A stretch of 64,000 nucleotides of DNA from Romanomermis culicivorax (Eukaryota; Nematoda; Enoplea; Mermithida; Mermithidae). The stretch covers positions 248,001-312,000 of the forward strand of contig CAWUHX010000137.1 in the NCBI GenBank assembly GCA_963922205.1, read 5' to 3'. Positions 12,850 to 24,300 of this stretch are shown here, one piece after another (position 1 is the stretch's first letter; every line of letters starts with the position of its first letter). The position numbers and the translations under genes are program-made. A model generated the notes under the pieces. The model did not search any database and was not told where the DNA came from. It was given only the letters and a program-made list of their open reading frames with translations.

Positions 12850-14505
12850 TGAAATTTTGATCGTGCCCCAACTCCGCCACCGTCCCAACACCGCCACCGT
12901 ACCAACACCGCCATCGTCCCAACTCCGCCACCGTCCCAACTCCGCTACTTTCTCGTCCTAACTTTCGCAATCTTTCAAAAAGTTTGTTTTTTGTAACAAA
13001 GTTTTTTTTGTAACTTAACAACATGACATTGTTAATTCATAGGATGGCAAAAACTGATATTATCGTTAAAGCAATAAATACATGGTATATCTATATAATC
13101 TTCGTTTGTATAGTCGTACTTAACTATACAAACGATTTTACCGAAATAACCAAAAATAGAACAACGAGCGTGAGACCGGAATTTACTTCATTAGCATATT
13201 AACTGTAACCTACCTGCTAATGCAGTACTGTAAATATATAGCATACTGTATGTGATAGTCATTTATTAAATATTATTTCATTTTTGTAATTTATCGTCTC
13301 AAGGGTGTCTGGGATTCACACCCAAACATTCCTGTAAAATCATGTGAAGTACTTTATTTTGATCCTTCCACACCCCGGTAGCCGCTATTGACCCAATTAA
13401 GACGCCCCGATTAATTTGCATAACGGCAGCTGGTCCCCTAGAACCTACACTAAAATACACATTCCACGGCTACCGTAATCCCTCATAAAAATCGTAAACA
13501 ACACCTGCACACAGTAAAAAGTAGAAGCCCCGCCAGACAGTAGTCTCAAGTGCAACGGTCCCACAAAACATGTGTACACAGAGAAATAGATACAGAAAGC
13601 ATGCACAGAAGCACAGAGGTGTGGCTAAGCCCACAGTAGGAAGCAAGCACAGAGAAGACACGAAAAGCATACAGTACTAGAAAAGCATTGGAGGGCATGA
13701 CTAAATTAGCGAGAATAGTGAAGCAGGAAGCGGCGATTGGCGGAAGAAGATGGACAGAAGCAAGACCTCCCGCGACGCCCAGGGAGTGGCCAAAAACACC
13801 GTATTTAAAGAGAAACAAAGCATGATTTAGTTAGTTCGTGTTCGTATCGAATTTAGTTTTTCGAATTCGTCTTATTTGCAAGCGCCGCGTCTTTTTTATA
13901 CCAAAGCAGTTAAACTGAATCCGTTTTTATTATTTGCAAGCCGAACACGTGTTGTCCCCCATTATTCATTGTCGACGACCCAGCCGCCGTCGATTATAAT
14001 TTTTGTATCATCCTCGCCCCGTAACCAGCGCTGTTTCACCACCGTCCGTTTTTAGGATAAAGTAAAGTACTTCTCAAAACTGGTCGTTACATAACAAAAT
14101 AACTGTGTGCTTTGCACATTAGAATACAAATATACGTGTCTGTTTTCATTTCTTGTTGTCAATTGATTCGAATTTGTGTAATCAAATCAGGGTGACTTTG
14201 ATCCTATTGAAAATTTTATGAATCAGGAATTAAAGAGCAATTTAGTGATAATTGCGGCGCGTAAATTTGCATTCGGAATTGATGAATAAATATGATACAT
14301 TGACACGGAAAAATTATCGCTTATATCTTAAAATATTGTTCATTCATAGATCTGATAAGCATTAAGTTTAACGTGTTACAAAAAATAAACTTTTTGAAAG
14401 ATTGTGAAAGTTGGGACAAGAAGGTGGCGGAGTTGGGACGGTGGCGGAGTGGGGACGGTGGCGGAGTTGGGACAGTGACGGTGTTGGGACGGTACCGAAA
14501 TTTTA
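12850..14505. mobile_element. Element whose terminal inverted arms contain a GGGACGGTGGCGGAGTT minisatellite
   Basis: At 14413-14497 the unit GGGACGGTGGCGGAGTT repeats about five times on the plus strand. At 12863-12955 the same unit repeats in inverse orientation. Next to each array the single-copy flank CAAAAAGTTTGTTT / AAATAAACTTTTTG is also inverted (12970-13015 against 14375-14400). This indicates a transposon of about 1.6 kb with tandem-repeat-bearing inverted termini. The interior (13020-14370) shows no recognisable protein. It sits inside the older inverted repeat of 8.5-15.2 kb. Confidence 0.6.
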
Positions 14506-14524
14506 ACGAAAAAAATATGAAGAC

Positions 14525-15200
14525 ATTTTGGATTCGGCCACAGAGACCAGTATCCTCAACTTGTTAAATAAGGTAAGGAAAACAAAACACGATGTCGAAG
14601 ATTTTGAGGAAAAGAAATCCACTAATGGAATCAAAAAGAAATTTATGGTCAACATTTTGAGTTACAATCTTTTGTCCTTGAGCAGGATAATAAGGAAGAG
14701 AAGTGAAATATAGTTTCATAATGTAAGAAAAAATTAAAAATACTGATAGTGAGTGGGACATTAGAGTATATGATGGATTCTTGCCCGATACTTGGTAGAG
14801 CGTGGTGTCCCATTTTTGCTAGACTTCGAATAAATGCTTACATGGGATCCTAAGTTTTATCTTGGTATTTGGGGTCATTTTATACAATATGATATCAGAA
14901 CTTGTTTTTTGGACGGAATTTTATTTTTATTAATTTTTTCGTCTTTTTACGGAATAAGAATGAAAAAATAATCGTTCGGAAGTATATGGAGAACTGAAAA
15001 AAATCGTCAAGAAACGATTTCGATATAGTTGATTATTAAATTTCATCACCTTCCGCCTGTCCCATGTGTAAATTTTTGTTAGCACTTTTTTGCCATTTGA
15101 ATAATGTTCGTCGCAAATGTTCCATTTTTTGAAAGGTCGTGTTATATGATATGTGTAATCGGTTCGTGATGTATGGATATGTAAAATTTGCATATTAAAG
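14525..15200. repeat. Right arm of the broken long inverted repeat
   Basis: Inverse complement of 10200-10720 and, past a gap, of 8490-8600. Similarity is strong but interrupted by small indels, so the copy is old. Confidence 0.6.
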
Positions 15201-15770
15201 AAAGATAGCAAAGGAATTATTGTCACGATAAGTGAATTTGTAAATTATGTAAATTAAGTTAAGAATTTTGTCCAAATTAGTTTCGTGTAGTAATTTTACA
15301 GTAATCCATTTTTAAGTTGTTTTTTCCATTTTTACCATTAGGAAAAATGTAGGTTAAGTAGCCTATTGTTTTGTACATTTTTACGTTAATTTGCCAAAAC
15401 CATTAATGCATTTTCATTCTACTATTTACTCGGAAATCGTAAAATACGTATGGAAAGTATTACAGTAGGAAAATAAGAGCCAAAAAAACAGAGAACTACT
15501 AATCCCCTTTTTTCCACTTACCAACTCCCACCCTACGGGTGGACAACTTCAAGGAACCCGTCGTAAGCAAGTTCAACCAATCAGTTTCAAACGATTTCTT
15601 CCCATTCCCAATAAACAATTCTAGCGAATGAGATTCCCCTCACCAAAACCCCTCCTCTTTTTCCGGATCCTTGAAAAAGAACGGAAAACAAGGAGTCAGT
15701 TCTTTGGATTTTCGCAAATCCGCAGCGTCTCAGTTTACCGACTACGTGCGTTCCCCTATTTCTTTGTGTA
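15201..15770. other. Spacer, no gene recognised
   Basis: AT-rich DNA followed by a more GC-balanced stretch from 15500. Open frames overlap on both strands at 15587-16063; neither resembles a known family, and the plus-strand one is partly made of the tandem repeat that follows. Confidence 0.35.
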
Positions 15771-15905
15771 TTTCTTGGACGACGTTCATCCGTCCAGTTG
15801 CTTGTATTTGCTTGGACGATGCTCATCCGTCCAGTTTGTTTGGTATTGTTGAGGACGACGTTCATCCGTCCAGTTGTGTGTGTTTAGGGCGACGTTTATC
15901 CGCCA
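15771..15905 (+). repeat. Tandem repeat of about 36-38 bp built on a GGACG...CGTCC hairpin
   Basis: Units begin near 15777, 15813, 15852 and 15887. Each has the core GGACGACGTTCATCCGTCC, whose ends can pair, followed by a T/G-rich spacer. The last unit is diverged. Confidence 0.7.
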
Positions 15906-18900
15906 CTATTTTATCTTCGGGACTACGCCTATCCCTCCATAGAATCCCACCTCCCCCCATATTTAGTAGTTTCTCAGCTTCCTTTTCACTCAGTTGCTCT
16001 TATTCTCCTGCCCATCCCTTTTTCGTAATTTTTATCGTGTCCCCTGCCTTATCCACATTTTAATTTAGCCTTTTGATATTAAATTTTAACAAACGAATAT
16101 TTTAGAAGGCGTTTACGTAATCAGAGAATGTAACATTATAGTCAATTTTTTAAGACTGAAAATTATCAAAAATTGACATCGTTTACAAAAAAGTTTGACT
16201 ATAAAATTTTTTAACTCTCTTAGTGTGCTCACAGTATAATATGTGGCTACAGTTTAGCTGAAAATCTGGAATATAGTACCTGCTTTCCAGTCTCCTAATT
16301 TGGAATCATTTCAAGAAAAACAGGCTGCATATAAAAATTTTTCAAAAAAAATTCAGTCTGTTCTCTACAAAATGCTTGTAAATTTAAAATTGATAAAAAA
16401 AATCAGCACCATCATAAAAATCGATTTACATATATGCATATTTCTTAATGTGGAATTCTCTACTCGAAATATTGCGTGTGGGTCACAAAAATTGTAATCC
16501 TATGTTTACCAGTAAATCCTAGAAATGTAAAATAGAACTTCATTTCAACATTCTGGTTTTTTAGAATCAATTCAATAAAAAATGTATATTCTTGATTTCA
16601 ATTTGAATTTGGATCTGCAACTAAGTCGTTATTATTCAAGCTGATGATTGCAGTATTCAATAAATTTTTGTATTTATGATATGGACTGTAGCCTGTTCTT
16701 CTTGAAATGCCTGTAAATAATAACGTGTGGAAAACAAGTACTATTTCATATTTTAACGATTTTCCGCCAAACCATATATCACGCGAAAATGAAAATCTGT
16801 AAGCCTATAATCAAGTTTAAATTTTTCCATTAAAAATCCTACAGTAAAAGTTTTGTGTAAATCATTTTCGAAGCAGTACTTGTTTTTGTCAGCATTTCAT
16901 AAATATCTGACAATAGTTCATCATGACATCATTTTTAGCGTTTCCGTGACTACAGTTAGCTGACCTGTAGGAAGATCCGTGAAAAAATCCAATTTTAAAA
17001 TAAGCAGGCCATACTGTCAGTCACGTGACTGATACTATACTATACATTCGCTCTTTTTTGACAAATATAAATTGAAATATACGTATTTTTACTATAATAA
17101 TTTCGATCTAAAAAATACAAATTCGAACGCAACGTTCGCGCATAAAAATCGTACAGTAAGATAGAAAAACATTCACCGGTTACTGTAGTTTCTACAGTAT
17201 TGATCACAGTATTGTTCAAGTTGTATGTACAATTAAGATATTGTTAGATCTTTGGGACAGTAGGCAAGCACAACTTCTGACCACTTCAAAAAGGGTACTG
17301 TATCAAAAACTAATTTTAGTTTTGGTTAATTCCATCGAAAGAAAAATATGCATTGTGTAGTCAAAACATAAACTATAGTTTTTTATAAAGTGCTTCTAAA
17401 TTAAAAAATGAAAAAAATCAGTACTGTTGTCAAAATTGTTTACATAAAGTTTCTGCTGCGATTTTGCATTCAAAAAATAGTTGACGGTAAGTTAACAACG
17501 TCCACAAAAAATTATGAAATAGTACTTGCTTTCCACTTTTATAATTCATAAGCATTTCCAGAAAAACAGATTATAGAAAACTGAAACTACTTCTCACCCA
17601 TTGATCTATAGATATTTTTTCAACAAGTGCATCTACTACTATTTGGTCTTTTTTCGTCGTCGGTCGACAACGGCAAAATTAAAGACGATTTGACTTCGCA
17701 ATTTTCAAGCGACAATAAAACTCTAAAATAAACAAGAAAAATAATGTAAAGAAAAAACTGTACATTTATATTGATCATAAGTTAATGTTTCTTCGACCGA
17801 ATGTCATTCATGCAAAATTCTAATGTCGGTATTTTGAAAATTCTGACTTTTCTGTTCAAAAATATATTTACCCTGTAGTTACCAAAACATCATCTATAGA
17901 AGGTAATTGTCGAGCTGTAGAACGTCAACTTATATAACAATTGAGTGAGCAACCAACAAAATACGACTATAGTAGCATCTTACTGTAGAAATGTTTCAAA
18001 TCGAATAGGTTTCTTTCAGAATTTTCAATATTTTCATGACATACTTTTCGGAATTTTTATCAATTTTCAAAAATTATTCGTATTTTAATATTGATATTCT
18101 TCTATTGTCAAAAAATTGACGACTGTATTTAAATATTCACACCGTAAGGCGAACTATTTCCAGCCATATAGTCTGTTTTTCTTGAGAAATGCTTCGTAAT
18201 AATAGCAGTGAAACGCAAGTACTATTCCATACCCTGACGAACTAAATGTCGCATTTTAGTGAGAGTTATTGACTTCAAACAGTTTTCGAATACAAGATCC
18301 TATTTTAAGACACGATTTCTGAGAGGTTCTACTTTCCCTATGATAAGTTGAAAATTAATGATACCTCAAAATCAGATATTTTGGGTAGTTTCGTGCGCTG
18401 AGTTCCATGGTACCATTCGTTTTGCTTGTAAACGAAATTCGCGCCGCTACAGTATGCCAAAGTTTGAAAATTGATGATTTTTTGGCATTTTTCAATGGTC
18501 TTGCTAGCTAAGTGATATTTCAAAATCGGATTGATCTTATTTGGTGAATGAATATTCATTTTACAGAGGAGAGATAAGCTGTCTTCTGATGTAATATTTA
18601 CAGCAAATAATTGCACATTACACTTTTTCATAAAGTTTAAAGTGTCAAAAATGAGCCGTCAAAATTGAAGAAATTTTGTTCGTGGTCACTCCCGAGCACC
18701 TTCCAATCGGAACCCGCAGAATTTAATTCTCTTATATTGTAGCTCATCCATTTTTACTGCATTGGTTAAATTTTCATCAAAATTTTTGTACCGTTTTGGG
18801 AGCTGCACTGCTGTGAAGAAGGCATACTTATGAAAATTTCATAGAAATCATTCTATGTACCAGGTGGCCCTTGTCTACCCCTTGTGATATAATATTCATT

Positions 18901-21010
18901 ACGAATACTGTAGAATTATCAAATAACTAACAGACAATAGTTTGATGTATTAATTGTTTCACAAGCAAACATTTTACACTCTGCAAGAAAGTTTGAACTG
19001 CCAAAAATTAGAAGCAAAAATAGAGAAAACTTCAGCTTAGAGGCACTCCCGAGCACCTTCACCTACGATTCTGCAGAATTTTATCCTCTTATTCTTTAGT
19101 TCATACATTTTTACAGTAGCTGCGAAAGTAACATCTCATCATCATGTGCCGTTTTGGCAGCTGTAGACATTTGCATACACTGCACTGTCATTCAAATGCG
19201 TTTTTGAATCTGGATAAATGTCCCATCAATGAAGTTTTGGGAAAACAGGATGCCTCCTAACCCAATATATTATGAGAAAAAATGTGACTTGAAGTCCTAC
19301 CAAATTTTCATTGATCTAGGTTTGATGGCTCCTAAACGAATTGCTTCGAAAAAATCGAAAAGTTCGAAAACTTTCGTTAAATTTCAGAAATTGAGCGATT
19401 GTTTCAAATTCATTTACAGAAAAACGGGAAGAGTTATTCGGATACTCTTTGATTTGTTGGAAGGGCACTGCAATCTACTATCCTTCGCTCTATTTTCGTT
19501 TGGTCAACATCATGTGGTGTGAAACGGGATGTCTTCAACTATAGAGCACTTTCGCACAGCTTATAACATAGGTCATAGTCAGATGGCCGACATTTCTTTT
19601 GTAACATTAAACTCTCAGCTTCAATTTTTTTCCGGTCAAATTACTGAAAAGAGAAATTCTTGATGCATCTCTTCTGAGGCATCCTGTTGCGCAACCATTG
19701 TAAATTTATCGATGAAATTTTTCGAGTGATTCGACTCACATCTTTTATTTTTGCTCGTGTAATCTGAACGTTTTGAATTTTTTCTGCATCTCCTTGATGG
19801 CATATTTAGTGGAGTCAATCAGCATTTTTGTATCAGCTTTCAGAATGTGCAGACACCTACAGCTCCCAAAATGGTACATTAATTTGATTGAAATTTTAAC
19901 ACAATATGTCAGACATCAGTGGCTACAGAAATCAAGAAAAAATTCTGCGGCATCCTATGGAAAGGTGCCCAAAATAGGCCCCAAAGCACTTTTTCGGTTT
20001 ATTTTGGCATGGGTTTTGACACTTTAAAATAGAATAAAAAGTGTAAAGAGATTAGAAAGTGTTCTTCATACCAGCATATAGAGCATGGTCTTCTGCATGC
20101 ATTAAACACTTGGCTTCAGAGTCACGTCTTTTCTGAGCTGTGATATTTCGAAACATGTGTACAGACTGAAAAATACAAAAAAATATAAAAATTCAAAACT
20201 TTGGAGTACTGTAGCTATGTGAATTTTGATTTTTGGGCAGAATGAATGCCGTCACGATACTCAGCATGTAAAACTACTCAAAATATCTCCTTTTCAGATA
20301 TCATTAATTTTTAACTTATCATAGGTCAATGGAGCAGAAGGTCGTGTCTTAAAAACTTGCATCTTCACTTAAGCAGTGTTTTTTCATTTTAAATTTGAAA
20401 TCATTAGGATCAGTTCCTAACCTCTAATATGTTCTTGAGCATCAAAAGATTACTGTAGCTCCAAAGACTTTTAGTATTATTCAATAGTTTCACATTGACA
20501 GTTATTAGGCAGGTATTTAAAATAATAATTTGTCATTTTCTGCTTATATCGTGAGTGTCACTTTACGCGTACTGATCAGAAGGATACGAGGTTTGCTTTA
20601 TTAGGCTCAGACGTGCGTAATTTACTGTAAACAACTTAAAATATATGCTTTTCGAACCAGCAATCATTATTTTTTCGTCTGTAGTACGTTTTTGACAAAA
20701 AATTTAGCTCTCGAATGAGTTATTTTTGGTTTTTCTGCAGCACTTTCTAGCCGTTCGAAAATGTGGCCAACTTTTTTTCCATCACGTTATGTTGTTTCCT
20801 AGGAACAAAAATTTTAATTTTAATTTTTTTCAACTTTTCAAATCTATTAATTTTAATATTTTAGATTTTTTCCCTTTTTTCAAAAACATAAATTTTCCCC
20901 TTTGCTCGTGGGACATTTTTTTCAATTATAAACTTCTGCTCATCACTTTGTAGATTCCAACTTGCTGGTTTTAGTAGAACAATTCGTTTTGAAAATATTT
21001 TTTGCCAGAT
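15906..21010. other. Repeat-rich spacer; may hold the missing last exon of the Rab gene
   Basis: About 5 kb with many CTACAGTA words and local duplications. Examples are the phrases around TAGTACTTGCTTTCCA (16270, 16735, 17520, 18210) and CACTCCCGAGCACCTTC (18685, 19045). No complete gene is recognised. On the minus strand, a T-rich acceptor near 20162 and another near 19645 could each start a short terminal exon for the GTPase gene in the right phase. Neither gives a prenylation-type Cys ending. A 97-residue open frame at 19229-19522 (+) is unassigned. Confidence 0.4.
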
Positions 21011-21302
21011 CATACCTGTAATTGGGGGAGGGTTGGGGGGACCCCCAGCTTAGTCCAACCCTATACCCAAATGTCGGAACCCCCTCCCAACATGGTCAAC
21101 CCTATACCCAACCCACCCAAGTCGGAAAAATTAGGGAAAAAGTAGCTTTTTTGGCTTTTTTTGGGAGAAATTTCAAATTTTTTCGACTTTTTGGGGATTT
21201 TTTCGATTCCCCTACATTTTTTGGAAATTTTCGGTCCCTCACCCCAAAGTTTTTGGTTTACTCCCCCCCCCCCCCCAATTGGTGGGAACTCTTACAGGTA
21301 TG
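21011..21302. mobile_element. hAT-like MITE, family A, copy A1
   Basis: Ends are CATACCTGTA and TACAGGTATG (10-bp exact inverted repeat). The interior carries runs of G at one end, runs of C at the other, and CCCTATACCCAAATGTCGG. Flanks TGCCAGAT and CCCCAGAT match at 6 of 8 positions, as expected for an aged 8-bp target duplication. It lies 56 bp downstream of the last recognised GTPase exon. Confidence 0.7.
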
Positions 21303-21358
21303 CCCCAGATTTCGTCACGGTCTAGACCTTGCGCAGTAAAAGGTTAAAATAGTTTTAC

Positions 21359-24300
21359 CTTGTCAGTTCGTAGGCTACAGTATGCACGTTGACGTTGCTT
21401 TTCGAACTAGTTTCCAAAAACATGGCGCCGACGGACTAGATTGGAGAAAAATTCTTTTTTTTACTTTAGAAATTCGGCAATCAAAAAAAACTAAACCTTA
21501 GCTAAACGTTCGCCTTCTTCTTTTTGGACAAATTTGGCGCCATTTTTCCCATCCCTCAAGTCCACTTTGCTGGCGCATATCAACAACGGGATGTCCTTCT
21601 GCGAGTACTGCTAAAAATAGAGAAATGACGTCAGCAAAGGTAACATCTTCCCAGAGAAATGACGTCACTAAAGATAACATTTTCCGACTATAGAAACGTT
21701 GCTGATCTAAATTTTCGCTACAACATACAATGTTATAAACTATGTCATAACATATACTATATTGTAATATATCCCATGTTAAAACATGGGGCATGTAGTA
21801 ACATAGGGTATGTTATAACATGGGAGGATGGTATAACATAGGGTATGTTATAACTTGAGGAGCTATGTTATAACACAGAATATGTTATAACATGGAAAGA
21901 TCGCATAACAAAGGGTATATTAAAACTTGAGGAGCTATATTATAACACGGGGTATGTTATACCATGAGGAGGTATGTTATAACATGGGGTGTTTTATAAC
22001 ATGGCGTATGTTGTAACATGAGATATGTTATAACATGAGATATGTTATAAGACGTCGCATGTTTTAACATGTCTCATGTTACAGCATGTCGCAGATACCA
22101 AATTGAAAGATATACATGTTATAACATACCCCATGCTATAACATATTTCATGTTATAATACATCCCATCTTATAACATATTTCGTGTAATATTTGTCACT
22201 ACACACAAAATATAGCTGCCTGTTAAAAGATATACCTGTTGAAGGAAAATGCGACCTTAGCGCCATACACAGCAATGTATAAATATGCTGTACATTAGAT
22301 ATACCTACAGTTTTACGCCGTATGTTATAACAATAATGACCTATGTCGTAACATAAAAAAAAAACGTTTTTTTTTCAAAAAATTTTCTATATCGAAGCCA
22401 TATGTTATAACGCAGCCTTATGCTACAACATAGCCATATGTTGTAACATATTAAAAAAAAATTTTTTCAAAAAAACTTATATACGTTATAACACTGGACA
22501 TGTTATAATGTAGGATAAGATATGTTATAACAGGATATATTTTAACATCGGATATGTTATAACATGCGATACGTAATAATATACATTATAACATGGAACG
22601 TGTTATAGTGTGGGATATGCTATAACGTGGTGTATATGTTATAACATGGGATATGTAAAAATATGGGATATGTTATAACATACGATATGTTATGACATAG
22701 GATGTGTTATAACACAGGATATGTTATAGCATGGTATATGTTTTAACACAGGATATATTATAAACGAGATATATTATAATATGGGCTACGTTGTAATATA
22801 TGTATTTCTTTAAAATGCGCGAATCGCGAGCCCCAATATCTAGTATGGAAAAAAATTCAGGGAAACAAATTGTTACTTTCACACAGAATTTCAAAGAACT
22901 TTTGAACTGGAATTTAAAGAGTCGTGATTTGGAGTGTAAAAAAGCAATGCCAAAATCAACTTTACCTTATGTCGAGGAATATTGATTTTTTACCATGTTG
23001 TATGAGACGTCATTTTTTATTCCAGTCTTAAGGCCCTGTCATACTTCACCGCGCGGTACCACGCGGTGAAGTATGACAGGGCCTTTAGGATTCAACATTC
23101 TTAATTTGATATTTTTGGACAGCAGATCAAAATTCACGAAATCTAATCGAAAATACGGTTGCCGAAATTTCCAAAAATTATTTCACCTGTATCGTTTGAA
23201 TCCAATTTCGAACGTTCAAAAATGATCTTTCGCACGTACAATCGTACAATAAAATGGCGCCGTCGGCTCGTCGAAAGTAAGAACTGCAGACACTTTTGAA
23301 TCTAGCGAAATTACGAAATACGGAAGTCAATTTGAAATTTAATATTTTGAAAAAAATTTTCACCGTGGAGGGATTCGAACCATTGTGAAAAAAATCATAG
23401 AAACTTTTAAGAGGGTCGGACCAAACTTTGACTGCTCATAAATCTGTCGAAAATTGATTCACAAAAGTTTTATTTTTTTGTAGATCAGAACGAGGATCTG
23501 TGGAATGACATACGATTCACACGCAACATATTTTTTTCAACTCTTTAAAATATTTTGAAATTTGAAACTAATTCGTAATTTGAAACTAAATTTCGGTCAA
23601 GAAAACAGCGCTTCAGCAAAAAAAAAAACAAAAATAAAAAATCTTCAAAAAACCGATTCTCAAAATTGCGGATGCTCAATATGTTGGGGATGTGCTTACG
23701 GCAGTAGCAATCCCACATCTATGCAAAATTGGTGAATCGACAAAGTTACGATTCGACCAAAAAGAGCAATGTTTATCATTCTCGTACTTTGGTGTGTTTC
23801 GGGCGAGTCGCGTCCGTTATAAGTTATATTGTACTGTTTCGCCTAGTAAAGGCCGACGCTGACAGCCCCACACCATATTTGCATAATATTATTATAATTG
23901 TTATTTATTATTTATATTATTATTATTACTCGCGCATTGAGTGGTTGGAGGGAGTCGTCTTACACGGGAGCCAAGCCAAGGTGAAGCCCCAGTCCTTTTG
24001 GATATTATTGAAGTGAGTTCTGTGTATTTGTGTGAACCTTTAGGAGGCATCTGGGGAGACCCTGAGTGCCCTTCGATTGCAAGAGTTAGAGTTTCCAGTT
24101 ACTTATTAGTGACTGAAGGTTGTGTTTATTTCTGCTTAAGGACTGTTGCACTGTGTTCAGTTGATTGCTAATAGGAAGCTCCTTTGAGTGACCTACAGTA
24201 GTCGATTGAGTACAAGCCGATAGGACTTGAGTCATATTGCTGACATCTTCGGATCTAAGCAGAGAAGTAAACATAACAAATAGGGCGAATCTCACAAGAG

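Noticed and set aside
13470..13818. Hydrophobic minus-strand open frames
   Set aside because: They lie inside the 12.85-14.5 kb element, overlap each other, and have no conserved motif.
19229..19522. 97-codon open frame on the plus strand
   Set aside because: No splice context, no family resemblance, and the surrounding DNA is a local repeat; left unannotated.
20035..20161. Candidate last exon for the RASEF gene after a TTTTTCAG acceptor
   Set aside because: In the required phase it gives about 21 residues with no prenylation Cys; in another phase it is longer but cannot join the preceding exon. Evidence is too weak.
23365..23400. GGATTCGAACC word, like a tRNA T-arm on the minus strand
   Set aside because: The upstream sequence lacks A-box, anticodon arm and a pairing acceptor stem.
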